Part shown: positions 23,817 through 33,841 of the stretch, in pieces
How the letters are laid out: the number at the start of each line of letters is the position of its first letter
How positions within the stretch are numbered: position 1 is the first letter of the stretch
Assembly: GCA_013032095.1 (NCBI GenBank)
Contig: WQBJ01000020.1
Span: 1 to 64,000 of the forward strand
Direction: 5' to 3'
DNA from: Ruegeria atlantica
GTDB lineage: Bacteria > Pseudomonadota > Alphaproteobacteria > Rhodobacterales > Rhodobacteraceae
DNA length: 64,000 bases
The notes under the pieces: model-generated
What the model was told of the DNA's origin: nothing
What the model saw: the letters and a program-made list of their open reading frames with translations, nothing else
The model's database searches: none
Translations under genes and position numbers: made by a program

Positions 23817-23891
23817 TGGTGCCCGGGGGCGGAATCGAACCACCGACACGAGGATTTTCAATCCACTGCTCTACCCCTGAGCTACCCGGGC
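23817..23891 (-). tRNA. tRNA-Phe (anticodon GAA), island insertion point
   Basis: On the minus strand the acceptor GCCCGGG pairs with CCCGGGC and is followed by A and encoded CCA. The D arm is GCTC-GAGC, and the T arm GGTGG-TTCGATT-CCGCC. The anticodon loop TTGAAAA reads GAA (Phe). The second pair of the anticodon stem looks like T-T. The gene's 3' end faces the P4-type integrase, so it was probably the attachment site. Its 3' part should also occur at the far left end of the island; I saw no such copy in the window. Confidence 0.92.
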
Positions 23892-23970
23892 ATGGGAACG
23901 ATGTTTATCGTTGGGTGGAGGCCTTCTATGACTTGCTACAGGCAGTGTCCAGAGGCTTTTTGACATTTTT

Positions 23971-24153
23971 TCAATGTGGGCGCGATTGACTGATTTCACC
24001 CTCAGTTACTTCTGTATCCAAGTCCTCTTCTCGCTGCGATGGGACTGCGTAAGATCCATTCAGCCATTTGGCCAGATCAATGTCAGCACAGCGTTTTGAA
24101 CAGAAGGGGCGGAACTTTGTCACCGTGTCTTCGCCACAGATCGGACAGCTCAT
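23971..24153 (-). CDS. yacG: DNA gyrase inhibitor YacG
   Basis: The 60-residue protein has the YacG zinc ribbon CPICGE...FCSKRCADIDLAKWLNGSYAVP, with four cysteines (CxxC and CxxxC). YacG binds and inhibits DNA gyrase. It overlaps the upstream RNase gene by 4 bases and sits in the conserved infA-maf-rng-yacG order. Confidence 0.93.
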   Translation of the reverse strand: MSCPICGEDTVTKFRPFCSKRCADIDLAKWLNGSYAVPSQREEDLDTEVTEGEISQSRPH

Positions 24154-25172
24154 TTCAACACCTCTTCCAAGGGAATACGGCTGCGTTTGCGCTGCAATTC
24201 GTAGTGACCAAGCGGCGTCCAGCCAGCCAGAGTAGTCTCGATGCCATCGGCCTTGAACGCGGCGCGCAAGGCCGACTCAAATCCACGGCGGTCTTTCTTG
24301 GGCATGGGGGCTAGATCAACGGTTATCTGTCCGCCAAGACCGCGGACGCGCAGAGCACGGGCCAGCGCCTTGGCACAGGCGAAGTTTGCTTTGGTGCCCG
24401 CAGCCAAAGACGTATCGGACCCAGTGTTGACGTCCACAGCGACCAGTGCGCGCGTGGACTGGATAAAGAGATGCCCGCCACCCGGCAGGGGCTCGGCAAT
24501 TCCGCGCGCTACGTCCAGCGCATCGAGCACACCTTGGGTCTCAAATCCTCCGTCCTGCGTCACAACCTCGGCCGGGTCGGTCCAGTCGCGCCAGGCCAGA
24601 ACATGGGGGCCGTCACCCTCCAGCAGAAGCTCTGGTTCGGTTCCTGAATCGTTCAGGACCTGATCGGCATGGGCCAGCATGGCACTGATATCTTCGGCGA
24701 TTTCGCCCGCGTCCTCACCCAGACAGCAGGAGCGCAGGATCAGGCCATAGTCGCTGCCGTCCATACACTCATGTGCAATTTCCAGCAGGCGGTCGCGTTC
24801 GTCTTCGTCACGGATACTGCGCGAGATATTCAGGCCCGGTGCATCGGGCGTCACGATAGCGTAGCGGCTTTTGAACAGAACGCGATCCGTTACCGGCAGC
24901 GCTTTGCCCGGCTCGGCATAACCCGTCACCTGTACCAGTATCAGGGTTCCGGGCGCCAAACCTTTGACCTGGCGCAGAAAGGCCGGGCCGTCAGGTGTCG
25001 TCAAGAACATCCCGCCCTGCCCTTTGACCGGGCGATCGGCCCGGGCGCGATAAATCGTGCCCGGTGCGGGCGCGCCCGATGCAATCAGGAAATCGTCCAG
25101 TTTACCATCCACCATCAAGGCAGCGGCTTCGAAGTTATCGATATGGTCCAGAACGATGGTGCGACCCTTCAT
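24150..25172 (-). CDS. rng: Ribonuclease E/G family protein
   Basis: The 340-residue protein has the RNase E/G catalytic features: an S1-like part is short or degenerate near the N-terminus, then [11 protein letters not shown] (about residue 262) with the first metal Asp, and [11 protein letters not shown] with the second (about residue 304). The usual zinc-link cysteines and long E-type tail are absent, so this is an RNase G-like short form common in Rhodobacterales. It should process rRNA and mRNA 5' ends. Overlaps maf by 4 bases. Confidence 0.85.
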   Translation of the reverse strand: MKGRTIVLDHIDNFEAAALMVDGKLDDFLIASGAPAPGTIYRARADRPVKGQGGMFLTTPDGPAFLRQVKGLAPGTLILVQVTGYAEPGKALPVTDRVLFKSRYAIVTPDAPGLNISRSIRDEDERDRLLEIAHECMDGSDYGLILRSCCLGEDAGEIAEDISAMLAHADQVLNDSGTEPELLLEGDGPHVLAWRDWTDPAEVVTQDGGFETQGVLDALDVARGIAEPLPGGGHLFIQSTRALVAVDVNTGSDTSLAAGTKANFACAKALARALRVRGLGGQITVDLAPMPKKDRRGFESALRAAFKADGIETTLAGWTPLGHYELQRKRSRIPLEEVLK

Positions 25173-25747
25173 GATGCCTCACGATATAAGGGATAACCGA
25201 TGCCCTGCAAAAGAGCGGCGGTTTCAGACAGGGGCAAGCCCACAATGCCGGTAAACGAGCCCGAAATCCACGGAATGAAGGCCCCAGCCGGGCCTTGAAT
25301 AGCATAGGCACCAGCTTTGCCCTGCCAGTCTCCGGTCGCCAGATAAGCGTTGATCTCTGCGTCTGACAGACGCTTGACCTTGACCTGAGAAACCACGTCG
25401 CGTTGCAGCACCCGATCCCCACGCCGCACGGCAACCGAGGTGATCACGCGGTGCCGCCGACCAGACAGCGCATGCAGAAATTCCGCCGCTTGCCCCACAT
25501 CTACGGGTTTGCCAAGAATGCGGCGACCCAACGCGACAGTGGTGTCCGCACATAGGGTAATATCGTCGCTATCTGTTTGAACGGCCTGCACTTTTGCCCG
25601 CGTGATGCGGTTGCAATAAGGAACAGGTAACTCGCCCTTCATGGGCGTTTCGTCAATGTCCGGGGCGCGGATTGCATCGGGCTGCACGCCGAGCTGAGCC
25701 AGCAGGTCCAGCCGCCTTGGGCTGCCCGATCCTAAGATAAACGCCAT
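25169..25747 (-). CDS. maf: Maf-family nucleotide pyrophosphatase
   Basis: The 192-residue protein has [18 protein letters not shown] at the N-terminus (Maf SxSPRR motif), then [27 protein letters not shown] (with the catalytic Asp) and [16 protein letters not shown]. Maf hydrolyses dTTP/UTP or modified nucleotides to monophosphates. It is co-transcribed with infA (11-base gap) and rng. Confidence 0.93.
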   Translation of the reverse strand: MAFILGSGSPRRLDLLAQLGVQPDAIRAPDIDETPMKGELPVPYCNRITRAKVQAVQTDSDDITLCADTTVALGRRILGKPVDVGQAAEFLHALSGRRHRVITSVAVRRGDRVLQRDVVSQVKVKRLSDAEINAYLATGDWQGKAGAYAIQGPAGAFIPWISGSFTGIVGLPLSETAALLQGIGYPLYREAS

Positions 25748-25758
25748 TGCGGCAGGCG

Positions 25759-25977
25759 TTACTTGAAGCGGTAGTTGATCCGACCTTTGGTCAGATCATA
25801 GGGGGTCATCTCGACCTGAACCTTGTCGCCGGCCAGAACGCGGATGCGGTTCTTACGCATCTTGCCTGCCGTATGTGCGATGATCTCATGGCCGTTTTCC
25901 AGCTCGACCCGAAACGTCGCATTAGGCAGGAGTTCCTTCACGACACCGGGAAATTCGAGCGTATCTTCCTTGGCCAT
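25759..25977 (-). CDS. infA: Translation initiation factor IF-1
   Basis: The ATG at 25977 gives the standard 72 residues ([53 protein letters not shown]), an S1/OB fold. A longer frame upstream adds eight unlikely residues. IF-1 binds the 30S A site during initiation. First gene of the infA-maf-rng-yacG operon. Confidence 0.97.
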   Translation of the reverse strand: MAKEDTLEFPGVVKELLPNATFRVELENGHEIIAHTAGKMRKNRIRVLAGDKVQVEMTPYDLTKGRINYRFK

Positions 25978-26068
25978 GTTGTCTCCATCATTACGTTGCA
26001 CCCGCAGAATCTACGGGGATGTGCGCTTAAATGAGCCCATTTTAGGCTTATTTCAAGGCCAGAATCAC

Positions 26069-26944
26069 CTAAAGGGGAGATATTGTGACTGAATTGACTC
26101 GAGAGGATTGCTCCTCCCAATGAGTTCGGTTCAGCACGTGACCGTCGGCGCGGACCTCTGCAATGGCTGAAAGGTCGATATCCGCATATGTCCATCCAGG
26201 TTGATTCAGCGCACCCTCAGACAGCACTCCAGTTGGCGGAAAACCCTTGTCGGGCGGGCCAAAAATGCCGCCGGTGCCAGTGTTCATGTCCACCGCCTCG
26301 GACCAGTCATTGTTCCCGACCAGAGACGCCATAACCGTAACACATTGATTTTCTAAGGCGCGCGACATCGCCCCGATACGAACGCGCCAGTAACCTGCCA
26401 GCGCCTCAGTGCAAGACGGGACGAGGATCAGATCGGCATCCTGTAGGGCGCGACCCAGCAGGGGAAACTCGCTATCATAGCAGATGAGCACGCCGACCTT
26501 GCCCAGCGCGGTATCGAAGAGTTTCAGTGGCCCGCCGGGCGCAATATCCCAATCTTCGCGTTCGAACCGTGTCATGATCTGCTTGTCCTGATGGTCCTTT
26601 TGACCATCGGGCGAATAGAACGCAGCGCGGTTCACCGGGCGCCCTGGCCCGTCCACTACTGGGGCCGATGCACCCAGAATATATGCATTATATGCCTGTG
26701 CGAGGCGTTGATGCAGAGCCTGCGCCGCCTCCATCCGATCCGACACAGCCCGGATCGAACGTTCCAAGTCGCGCGCCACTTCCGCTCCGTCCAGCGTCGA
26801 TAACTCCATCGCACCGTATTCTGGGAAGACCAGCAACTCCGCCCCCTGCCCGATGGCTTCAGACACCCAGCGATCCAGCTTATCCTCATACTGCGCCCAG
26901 CTGTCGAGCCAGTCGAGGTTGTAGGCAGCGGTTGCAACTTTCAT
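26069..26944 (-). CDS. Carbon-nitrogen hydrolase (nitrilase superfamily)
   Basis: The ATG at 26944 (a further upstream in-frame start adds 18 residues) gives 291 residues. The catalytic triad is visible: Glu in ELLVFPEYGAM, Lys in DKQIMTRFE, and Cys in VGVLICYDSEFPL. It should hydrolyse an amide or nitrile bond; the substrate is not clear. It stands between infA and the divergent cupin gene, where related genomes often have no gene, so it may be a later insertion in this block. Confidence 0.85.
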   Translation of the reverse strand: MKVATAAYNLDWLDSWAQYEDKLDRWVSEAIGQGAELLVFPEYGAMELSTLDGAEVARDLERSIRAVSDRMEAAQALHQRLAQAYNAYILGASAPVVDGPGRPVNRAAFYSPDGQKDHQDKQIMTRFEREDWDIAPGGPLKLFDTALGKVGVLICYDSEFPLLGRALQDADLILVPSCTEALAGYWRVRIGAMSRALENQCVTVMASLVGNNDWSEAVDMNTGTGGIFGPPDKGFPPTGVLSEGALNQPGWTYADIDLSAIAEVRADGHVLNRTHWEEQSSRVNSVTISPL

Positions 26945-27111
26945 GGGTGAGCGATCCTTGAGGGGTAATTCTAGCGCAACATTAATGGGCGCGTTCACGG
27001 GCTGTACAGGCTAATCGTTTGGCCATGGCAAACAAAGTGCGAAGTCTGCTCAGAGCCCGGAGCAGATTCATTTTCCTGTTTATGATAAAGTAAAGTACAG
27101 GGGGATGCCCT

Positions 27112-27645
27112 ATGTTCGATGTCGATAATTTCATTGCCGACTGCTGCGAAGCCATTGAGAATGACCTGACGCACAAATCCGCTGCAGAGGTGGTGCGGTG
27201 CGCAATGTCGGAACCTTCGAAAATACTAGAAGCGCTAGGAGAGCCGACGGAACCAGGGATCACGCCGCTCTATCAATCCCAAAAGCTGACAATCATAAAT
27301 CTCGCTTGGAAGCCGTTAACAACCATTCCGCCACACAACCACGAAATGTGGGCTGTTATTGGAATCTATGGGGGGCGAGAAGACAACATCTTTTGGCGGC
27401 GGATCAAAGGCCATCCAGAGGGGCTAATCGAAGCGGCGGGCGCAAAGGCTCTGTCGACTGGCGACGTTTGCCCTATGAGCGCGGATGTCATCCATTCTGT
27501 TACCAATCCAATCCCCAAGCTAACGGCTGCTTTGCACGTTTACGGTGGTGACTTCTTCGAGGCGGAAAGGAGTGAATGGGAGCCCGAGCGGTTAACAGAA
27601 CACCAACTCGAAATGGACGCTGTGCGGGCTCGATTTTCGAGTTAG
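27112..27645 (+). CDS. Cupin-fold, cysteine-dioxygenase-like protein
   Basis: The 177-residue protein has a cupin core: TTIPPHNHEMWAVIGIYGGRED (HxH at the first metal motif, about residues 73-75) and a second His in ADVIHSVTNPIPKLTAALHVYGGDF. This resembles the cysteine-dioxygenase/mercapto-acid dioxygenase type metal site. It probably oxidises a small thiol or amine substrate. It diverges from the nitrilase gene. The substrate is unknown. Confidence 0.7.
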   Translation: MFDVDNFIADCCEAIENDLTHKSAAEVVRCAMSEPSKILEALGEPTEPGITPLYQSQKLTIINLAWKPLTTIPPHNHEMWAVIGIYGGREDNIFWRRIKGHPEGLIEAAGAKALSTGDVCPMSADVIHSVTNPIPKLTAALHVYGGDFFEAERSEWEPERLTEHQLEMDAVRARFSS

Positions 27646-27694
27646 AAATCTGGTCCGGTTAACGTCCGCTTTGTCCGCATTGCGGACAAAAGTA

Positions 27695-28288
27695 TCACAA
27701 GTCCCGTATCCAGAACTGCAACGGTTTCAGCGTCTCACCCTCTTGCCCAATATCCCTCCATGAGAACTGTGCGATTGCGCCAGGAAGTGGTTCGTACCCC
27801 CGCGCGCGCCAGAAGGCATCCAACGGGCGGTAGCTGTCGGGGCGCATCGGGTGATCTGCGGGGCGCTGCACACTGCAGAACGCACACTTGCTGAAACCCA
27901 GTGCACGGGCATGTCCCTCGCGCAGGTCGAAGAACTTATGGCCGACGCCCTGCCCCCGATAGTCTGGCAGCAAGACGGATTCTGCGCAGTAGAAAATCTG
28001 TGACAGGTCCAGCTCGGTCCTTTCGAAGGCGGCAGCGAAATCATCGGCGTGATCGGTCAGAGGCGCCCCGGTTGATGCGCCGACCAGACGATCACCGTCG
28101 AAGGCGCCGACGACGATGGCCTTGTCGCTGTCGCGGTAGGATTGCAGGTATTTTCGCTCATAGGCCAGGTCGCCATCATACAGATACGGCCACGCCCGAA
28201 ACACCGCGATCCGCAGGCGCGCCACGTCATCCAGAGCGGTCTCCAACGCCGCTCCGGTCAGCGGGCGTACCGCAGTGACCTCAGCCAT
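27695..28288 (-). CDS. GNAT-family N-acetyltransferase
   Basis: The 197-residue protein contains FYCAESVLLPDYRGQGVGHKFFDLREGHARALGF, with the R/QxxGxG/A acetyl-CoA pocket as YRGQGVGHKF. The substrate is unknown. It is the last gene of the hisD-UPF0262-phosphatase-SnoaL-GNAT run, overlapping the previous gene by 8 bases. Confidence 0.85.
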   Translation of the reverse strand: MAEVTAVRPLTGAALETALDDVARLRIAVFRAWPYLYDGDLAYERKYLQSYRDSDKAIVVGAFDGDRLVGASTGAPLTDHADDFAAAFERTELDLSQIFYCAESVLLPDYRGQGVGHKFFDLREGHARALGFSKCAFCSVQRPADHPMRPDSYRPLDAFWRARGYEPLPGAIAQFSWRDIGQEGETLKPLQFWIRDL

Positions 28289-28685
28289 TGGAGACCTGTT
28301 TGGTCCAGTCGGCGAGGTTGTAGAAGGTGGTCACGCGGGTGATCTTGCCATCCTTCAGATCAAAAAACGATCCGGCAGGCAGGCGATAGGTCTGGCCGTG
28401 GGCTTCTGGCAGCCCCTCATCGGTTTCCAGATATGTGCCGTTCACAAAGAACTCGGCCGCCGCGCGGTTGCCGCCTTCGGCTTCGAACACCACGATATCG
28501 GTCAGGTTCTCTTTGTAGCAGCGATTCATATGATCACAGAACGCGGAGAATTTTTCCTTGCCGACACGAATCTGGCCCTCGTTCACGTGATGGGCCACAT
28601 CTTCGGACAGGCAGGCAAGCATGGCCTCGACATCACCCGCGTTGAACGCATCGAAATAGGTTTTGACGGTCTGGTTCATGGTCAC
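28281..28685 (-). CDS. SnoaL-like/NTF2-fold protein
   Basis: The 134-residue protein (VKTYFDAFNAGDVEAMLACLSEDVAHHVNEGQIRVGKEKFSAFCDHM; HGQTYRLPAGSFFDLKDGKITRVTTFYNL) has the SnoaL/NTF2 pattern of a small alpha-beta cone. These are often isomerases or cyclases, but many have no known role. It overlaps its neighbours by 4 and 8 bases. Confidence 0.8.
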   Translation of the reverse strand: MTMNQTVKTYFDAFNAGDVEAMLACLSEDVAHHVNEGQIRVGKEKFSAFCDHMNRCYKENLTDIVVFEAEGGNRAAAEFFVNGTYLETDEGLPEAHGQTYRLPAGSFFDLKDGKITRVTTFYNLADWTKQVSNG

Positions 28686-29134
28686 TCCCTTGGTTCGCCC
28701 CAGCGATCTATCAGATGCTTGATGATCTGATCGCGGGTTTGTCGGTAGTGATGTAGCTTTTGTTCACGGCTCTCACCTAGTCCAGTAGGGTCCATTATTG
28801 GCCAATAATCGACATCCAGATGAAAAACCCGGGTCAGTTCCAGCGCCCGGCGCTGACTGGCGGGCGACAGAGCGATGACCAAGTCAAAGGAACTGAGGTC
28901 ATCACCCCATTCCTCCATCTCGTCAAACGAGCGCGCCCGGTGACGCGACAGTTCCACACCGATCTCTTGGCAGACCGAAATACAAAACCCGTCAATTTCC
29001 AGATCGTTATGCACACCAGCGGATTGCACATACGTTCCGGTGCCATAGAATTTCTTCATAATGCCTTCTGCCATCGGCGACCGAACCGAGTTGTGGTCGC
29101 AACAAAACAGGACCGACTGCGGCAAAGGCGTCAC
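28682..29134 (-). CDS. Low-molecular-weight protein tyrosine phosphatase-like protein
   Basis: The 150-residue protein starts with SVLFCCDHNSVRSPMAEGIM, a CX5R P-loop (Cys-Asp-His-Asn-Ser-Val-Arg) typical of LMW phosphatases and some arsenate reductases. A later WPIMDPTG supplies the acid/base Asp. Next to hisD and UPF0262 this gene is conserved in Rhodobacterales. The substrate is unproven. Confidence 0.82.
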   Translation of the reverse strand: MTPLPQSVLFCCDHNSVRSPMAEGIMKKFYGTGTYVQSAGVHNDLEIDGFCISVCQEIGVELSRHRARSFDEMEEWGDDLSSFDLVIALSPASQRRALELTRVFHLDVDYWPIMDPTGLGESREQKLHHYRQTRDQIIKHLIDRWGEPRE

Positions 29135-29137
29135 CCG

Positions 29138-29617
29138 TCACCCCCCGAAGTGCAGCACGCAGATCAGCGTGAACAGGCGACGGGAGGTATCGGTATCAAT
29201 ATTCGCCTTTCCCTCCAGGCGCTCCTGCAACACTCGGCTACCTTCGTTGTGGATACCACGCCGGGCCATGTCGATCGTTTCGATCTGGCTGGGTGGCAGG
29301 GTCTTTACTGCATTGAAATAGCTTTCGCAGATCTGGAAATAGTCTTTAACCACTTGCCTGAACGGCCCAAGCGACAAATGGAACTCGGCGGCCTTTTCTT
29401 CCGCCTCGGTGGCGATGTCAAAGACCAGGCGTTTATCGCGGATCGATAGCTGAACATGATACGGCCCATCCGGTACAACGCGGTCTTCCCGCTGCGGCAA
29501 GGTAAAGCTGTTGTCTTCCAGCAGATCATAGATGGCTACCTTGCGCTCCTGCTCGATCTCAGGGGTCGGCGGAGGCAGGTTTCGGTCATCCAGTTCGATA
29601 TGCGAAATACGGGTCAT
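29138..29617 (-). CDS. UPF0262 family protein
   Basis: The 159-residue protein (ISHIELDDRNLPPPTPEIEQERKVAIYDLLEDNSFTL; PDGPYHVQLSIRDKRLVFDIATE) matches UPF0262, a family of unknown function found beside hisD in alphaproteobacteria. It ends 3 bases before the phosphatase gene. Confidence 0.85.
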   Translation of the reverse strand: MTRISHIELDDRNLPPPTPEIEQERKVAIYDLLEDNSFTLPQREDRVVPDGPYHVQLSIRDKRLVFDIATEAEEKAAEFHLSLGPFRQVVKDYFQICESYFNAVKTLPPSQIETIDMARRGIHNEGSRVLQERLEGKANIDTDTSRRLFTLICVLHFGG

Positions 29618-29882
29618 AAGTTTCAGGTCCGTTCAGGTCACGACAGACTTATAGCAACTGAAAAAATTGGACAACGCGGGAAAACGCTAAATCGGATGCC
29701 CATTCGGGTCGATCTGGCGCTTTCGCAACAAATGGCCCGCAAGCGCGCCCTATTCTCGCTCCAATATAAACTCCCCCCGGTTGCCAGTTCGGCGGCGCCT
29801 AAGGTCTGCCCTTAGGTTCGACCTTGTTCAGTCAGACAGTTTTAGGTTCGGTTAATGGCGTGACCGGCAGGGCATGGAAAGT

Positions 29883-31184
29883 TCAATCGTTCAGACGTTT
29901 GAGGCGCGCCGTGACAGACAAGCCATGTGCTTCCAGACTTTCCGACCGCGCCAGTTGCTCGGCTGCGGGACCGATCGCGCGCAGCGCTTCGGGTGTCATC
30001 TGGCTAAGAGTGGTACGCTTGAGAAAGTCCATGACACTGAGACCGGACGAGAACCGGGCTGAACGTGCGGTGGGCAATACGTGGTTTGGGCCACCTACAT
30101 AATCTCCGATGGCTTCCGGAGTGTACTGACCGAGGAAAATCGCACCTGCGTGGACGGTTTTCTCGCTGAGCGTGACCGGGTCGGCGACGCACAACTCCAG
30201 ATGTTCAGGCGCAATCCGGTTCGACAGTGCGGCAGCCTCGGTTAGGTTGCGCACGGTGATGACAGCGCCAAAATCGCGCCAGCTGGCCCCAGCAATGGCG
30301 CGGCGCTGCAAGGTTTCCAGGCGCGCCTCGACCGCCTGCGCCACGGCCTGCCCAAAATCGGCGTCGTCGGTTATCAGAATCGACTGTGCGCTTTCGTCAT
30401 GCTCGGCCTGGCTAAGTAGGTCCAACGCGATCCAGTCGGGATCGTTATCCTTGTCGGCGATCACCAGAATCTCGGACGGGCCGGCAATCATGTCGATGCC
30501 AACCTTACCAAATACGCGACGTTTGGCGGCGGCCACAAAAGCGTTGCCCGGGCCGGTGATCTTGTCGACCGGCGCGATACTGTCGGTGCCATAGGCCAGA
30601 GCCGCAATCGCCTGCGCGCCGCCAATGCGATAGATCGTATCCACACCCGACAGCTGCGCCGCCAGCAGAACCAGCGGATTCACCTGCCCGTCTGGAGTGG
30701 GGACCACAATGGACAGCCGCTCAACGCCGGCCACCTTTGCCGGAATTGCATTCATCAGAACCGAGGACGGATACGAGGCCAACCCCCCCGGCACATACAG
30801 CCCTGCCGCCGAGACTGCCGTCCAGCGCCAGCCAAGGACCGCCCCCGCTTTATCGGTCCACTGCAGGTCTTCTGGCATCTGTTTTTCGTGGTAGGCCCGG
30901 ATACGCTCAGCCGCCAGTTCCAGCGCTGCACGGTCAGTTGCCGAGACCTTTGCAACCGCCTCCTCGATTTCCTCAGCAGAAAAGGCCAGCGTTTCGGGCG
31001 TCAGATCGAGCCTATCGAATTTGGAGGTCAATTCGATGACGGCGGTATCGCCCCGGCTGCGAACATCGTCGATGATCTGTGCCACGGTGGCATCCACATC
31101 CGGGCTGTCTTCGCGCTTAGCCGACAACAGCGCCTGAAAGGCAGTCTCGAAATCGGGCGATGTGGTATCAAGAAAAACAGGCAT
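29883..31184 (-). CDS. hisD: Histidinol dehydrogenase
   Basis: The ATG at 31184 gives 433 residues; an upstream in-frame start adds 19 residues without support. Family landmarks include YVPGGLASYPSSVLMNAIPAKVAGV, GGAQAIAALAYGTDSIAPVDKITGPGNAFVAAAKR (NAD site), AGPSEILVIAD and HDESAQSILIT (catalytic/metal His), and APEHLEL. It does the last two oxidations of histidine synthesis. Between UPF0262 and this gene 265 bases carry no gene. Confidence 0.96.
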   Translation of the reverse strand: MPVFLDTTSPDFETAFQALLSAKREDSPDVDATVAQIIDDVRSRGDTAVIELTSKFDRLDLTPETLAFSAEEIEEAVAKVSATDRAALELAAERIRAYHEKQMPEDLQWTDKAGAVLGWRWTAVSAAGLYVPGGLASYPSSVLMNAIPAKVAGVERLSIVVPTPDGQVNPLVLLAAQLSGVDTIYRIGGAQAIAALAYGTDSIAPVDKITGPGNAFVAAAKRRVFGKVGIDMIAGPSEILVIADKDNDPDWIALDLLSQAEHDESAQSILITDDADFGQAVAQAVEARLETLQRRAIAGASWRDFGAVITVRNLTEAAALSNRIAPEHLELCVADPVTLSEKTVHAGAIFLGQYTPEAIGDYVGGPNHVLPTARSARFSSGLSVMDFLKRTTLSQMTPEALRAIGPAAEQLARSESLEAHGLSVTARLKRLND

Positions 31185-31244
31185 GATCTGGCACTCCGGG
31201 GCGTTTAGTCGGGACATATCGCCGGTGCAGGCTGGCCTCAACCC

Positions 31245-31763
31245 TTAGACCCGCGGGTGCAGCGATTTGCGCATGGCAAAGCACGTGACATCGCCGCGCG
31301 CACCGCACTGGCCTGTGGCCAGCCAGCCATGCCGCCGGTAAAACTCCTGCGCCGTTCGAGTGGCCTCAAGCCGAGCTTCCGCATGTCCAGTCGAGACCAG
31401 TTCCTGCTCGAGCCGGTGCAACATGGCCGCTCCGATGCCATAACCGGTATGGTCCGGATCAAGGTAGAGCAACGTGATTTCGGCATCACGCAGCCCCCCA
31501 ACGGCCGCAACTTGGCCCGCATTTTCAGCAAGCCAAATCTGAGCCCCGCCAGCGATCCAGCCTCGGATCGTTGCCGGGTCCTTGTTCGCGGTCCATTGTG
31601 CAATTGCTTCCGGATCGTTCTGATGATCCGCCTGGCAGAGTTGAGTGATCGAGCGGACCAGAACCTTGCTCAGGTCGAACACGTCAAAAACGGTTGCGCG
31701 GCGCAGGTAAATCCCCTCTATCGCCTGCGGAAATGCCTGAGAAATACCGCGCTTGTTTTGCAT
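31245..31763 (-). CDS. GNAT-family N-acetyltransferase
   Basis: The 172-residue protein has LRRATVFDVFDLSKVLVRSI at the start and LLYLDPDHTGYGIGAAMLHRLEQEL, with the Q/RxxGxG/A pocket as HTGYGIGAA. It directly abuts DUF2948. Substrate unknown. Confidence 0.85.
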   Translation of the reverse strand: MQNKRGISQAFPQAIEGIYLRRATVFDVFDLSKVLVRSITQLCQADHQNDPEAIAQWTANKDPATIRGWIAGGAQIWLAENAGQVAAVGGLRDAEITLLYLDPDHTGYGIGAAMLHRLEQELVSTGHAEARLEATRTAQEFYRRHGWLATGQCGARGDVTCFAMRKSLHPRV

Positions 31764-32240
31764 CTATTCAGGGTGATGCGGGGCCTGACCCGATGTGGCC
31801 TGATAAGGTCGCGTGACATCTTTGAGCGTTGCGTCCAGCGCCTCGACCTTCAGCCGGATGGCCCCGTCCCCCGCCAACGTGAGCAGAATCTGCCCTGCAC
31901 CATCCTCACCGGCCTCGAAATCAACAGACAGAAGCGACATCACCATGTCCTTATCGCTGCGGTCGATGCCTTGGCTGGCCACGGACAGAACGGAATCGAA
32001 AACCAGCACGGATTGAACGCGTTCAAATGGCCGGTCGCGACGGGTGGCCGCGTCCTTATCTTCCCACCGAAAACGATTCAGCAGCAGCCCGAACCGCCGT
32101 TGAGACGGTTGCCATGTCATCTCGGTGATCGGAAACACGGCGTCCTGCGTCAGGGTCGAGATGACCTGCAGGTCATCTGCGTCCTCGGCACCGAGATTCA
32201 GCGGGGCCTCGCGCCCGTCGTGGAAACTTGCGTCTGTCAT
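31764..32240 (-). CDS. DUF2948 family protein
   Basis: The 158-residue protein ([63 protein letters not shown]) matches DUF2948, an alphaproteobacterial family of unknown function found between murA and hisD. It overlaps murA by 4 bases. Confidence 0.85.
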   Translation of the reverse strand: MTDASFHDGREAPLNLGAEDADDLQVISTLTQDAVFPITEMTWQPSQRRFGLLLNRFRWEDKDAATRRDRPFERVQSVLVFDSVLSVASQGIDRSDKDMVMSLLSVDFEAGEDGAGQILLTLAGDGAIRLKVEALDATLKDVTRPYQATSGQAPHHPE

Positions 32241-33505
32241 TGGCCCTTGATCCGTTCAATTTTGGCACCCACGCCTTCCAGCTTGCGCACCACATGTTCA
32301 TAGCCACGGTCCAGATGATAGACCCGGCTGACTGTCGTTTCACCCTCGGCCGCCATACCTGCCAGAATCAGCGAGACCGACGCCCGCAAATCCGTCGCCA
32401 TCACCGGCGCGCCCTTCAGGCTCTCGACCCCTGTCACGGTGGCCGTACCGCCGTGCACTTCAATATTCGCGCCCATTCGAACTAGTTCAGGGGCGTGCAT
32501 GAAACGATTCTCGAAGATTCGCTCTTCCAGAACCGAGGTGCCCTCGGCGGTGCACATCAGCGCCATCATCTGCGCCTGTAGGTCGGTCGGGAAACCGGGG
32601 AAGGGTTCGGTTACCACATCTACGGATCGAACGCGGCCGTTTTTACGCGCCACCTTCAGACCGTTTTTCGTTTGCACCACATCCACGCCCGCAGCGTCCA
32701 GTTTCTCGGCAAAGGACTCGACCAGAGACACTCGGCCGCCCAGCAGCTCCACTTCACCGCCGCAAATTGCCGGAGCCAGCATATAGGTGCCCAGCTCGAT
32801 CCGGTCTGTAACAACCTGGTGGGTCGCGCCATGCAGGCGGTCTACGCCCTGAATTTCTATGGTCGAGGTCCCCTCGCCCGAGATTTGCGCACCCATCTTG
32901 CGCAGGCATTCAACCAGATCGACGATCTCGGGTTCGCGCGCTGCGTTTTTAAGCACCGTGGTCCCCTTGGCCAGCGTGGCCGCCATAACGATGTTCTCGG
33001 TCGCGCCGACGGAGGCAAAGCGCATCTCATGCACCGCGCCTTTCAGCCCGCCCGGCGCCTTGGCGTGCAGATAGCCGTCCTCCAACTCAATCTCAGCGCC
33101 CAGCGCCTCTAGTCCCTCAACATGCAGGTCCATCGGTCGCGCACCAATTGCGCAGCCGCCGGGTAGAGAGACGACCGCCTCTCCAAACCGGGCCAGCAAC
33201 GGACCTAGCACCAGATTCGAGGCGCGCATCTTGCGAACGATCTCATAATCCGCTGTCTGACTTGTCAGGTCATGACTGGACATCGCGATGACCTGCCCAT
33301 CCTGCAGCGAAGACACTTCGGCCCCCAACGATTGAAGCAAGGCTGTCATAGTCTTGATGTCGCTCAGCCGCGGTGCATTGGTCAGCGTCAGCGGTTCTTC
33401 GCTCAACAGGGTCGCGGGCATCAGCGTCAAACACGCGTTCTTGGCCCCCGCAATCGGTATCTGACCGTTCAGCGGGCCATTACCTGTCACCAGAATCGAA
33501 TCCAT
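32237..33505 (-). CDS. murA: UDP-N-acetylglucosamine 1-carboxyvinyltransferase
   Basis: The 422-residue protein has [29 protein letters not shown] and [26 protein letters not shown] (substrate loop), then [14 protein letters not shown]. The catalytic Cys is seen in GGCAIGARP. It transfers enolpyruvate from PEP to UDP-GlcNAc, the first committed step of peptidoglycan. Length and motifs are normal. Confidence 0.97.
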   Translation of the reverse strand: MDSILVTGNGPLNGQIPIAGAKNACLTLMPATLLSEEPLTLTNAPRLSDIKTMTALLQSLGAEVSSLQDGQVIAMSSHDLTSQTADYEIVRKMRASNLVLGPLLARFGEAVVSLPGGCAIGARPMDLHVEGLEALGAEIELEDGYLHAKAPGGLKGAVHEMRFASVGATENIVMAATLAKGTTVLKNAAREPEIVDLVECLRKMGAQISGEGTSTIEIQGVDRLHGATHQVVTDRIELGTYMLAPAICGGEVELLGGRVSLVESFAEKLDAAGVDVVQTKNGLKVARKNGRVRSVDVVTEPFPGFPTDLQAQMMALMCTAEGTSVLEERIFENRFMHAPELVRMGANIEVHGGTATVTGVESLKGAPVMATDLRASVSLILAGMAAEGETTVSRVYHLDRGYEHVVRKLEGVGAKIERIKGQ

Positions 33506-33511
33506 CTGCTC

Positions 33512-33667
33512 TTATCCCTCATCCTTATCGGCTTTATCCTCAGATGCCGCCCGCGCCTTAGCCTGCGCTTTGCGCCGTGCCATATTTGCTTTCAACGCTG
33601 CCTTCAGCCGCTCTTCGCGCGCATCTCCGGATTTGCTATGTTTTTTGGGTGTATTTCTGTCTGCCAT
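33512..33667 (-). CDS. Small basic protein upstream of murA
   Basis: A 51-residue frame that starts MADRNTPKKHSKSGDAREER and continues LKAALKANMARRKAQAKARA with an acidic tail (EDKADKDEG) lies 6 bases before murA. It has AGAG-type spacing of a ribosome site (CTCCTGTAGAG on the other strand) and is very basic and helical. Such a short protein before murA is seen in Rhodobacterales. Function unknown. Confidence 0.7.
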   Translation of the reverse strand: MADRNTPKKHSKSGDAREERLKAALKANMARRKAQAKARAASEDKADKDEG

Positions 33668-33750
33668 AATCTTTCTCTACAGGAGGCGAAAAAAACCGTC
33701 CAGACACCCTTGCGCCGCGTTTCGTTTGAGTCTAATCACCCGCCCACAGC

Positions 33751-33825
<75 letters not shown>

Positions 33826-33841
33826 TTTAATCCCAGAAAAT

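Noticed and set aside
23670..23861. 63-residue minus-strand frame
   Set aside because: It is in part the tRNA-Phe gene read as protein, with no supporting motif.
30888..33112. Plus-strand frames over hisD, DUF2948 and murA
   Set aside because: Shadows of well-supported minus-strand genes.
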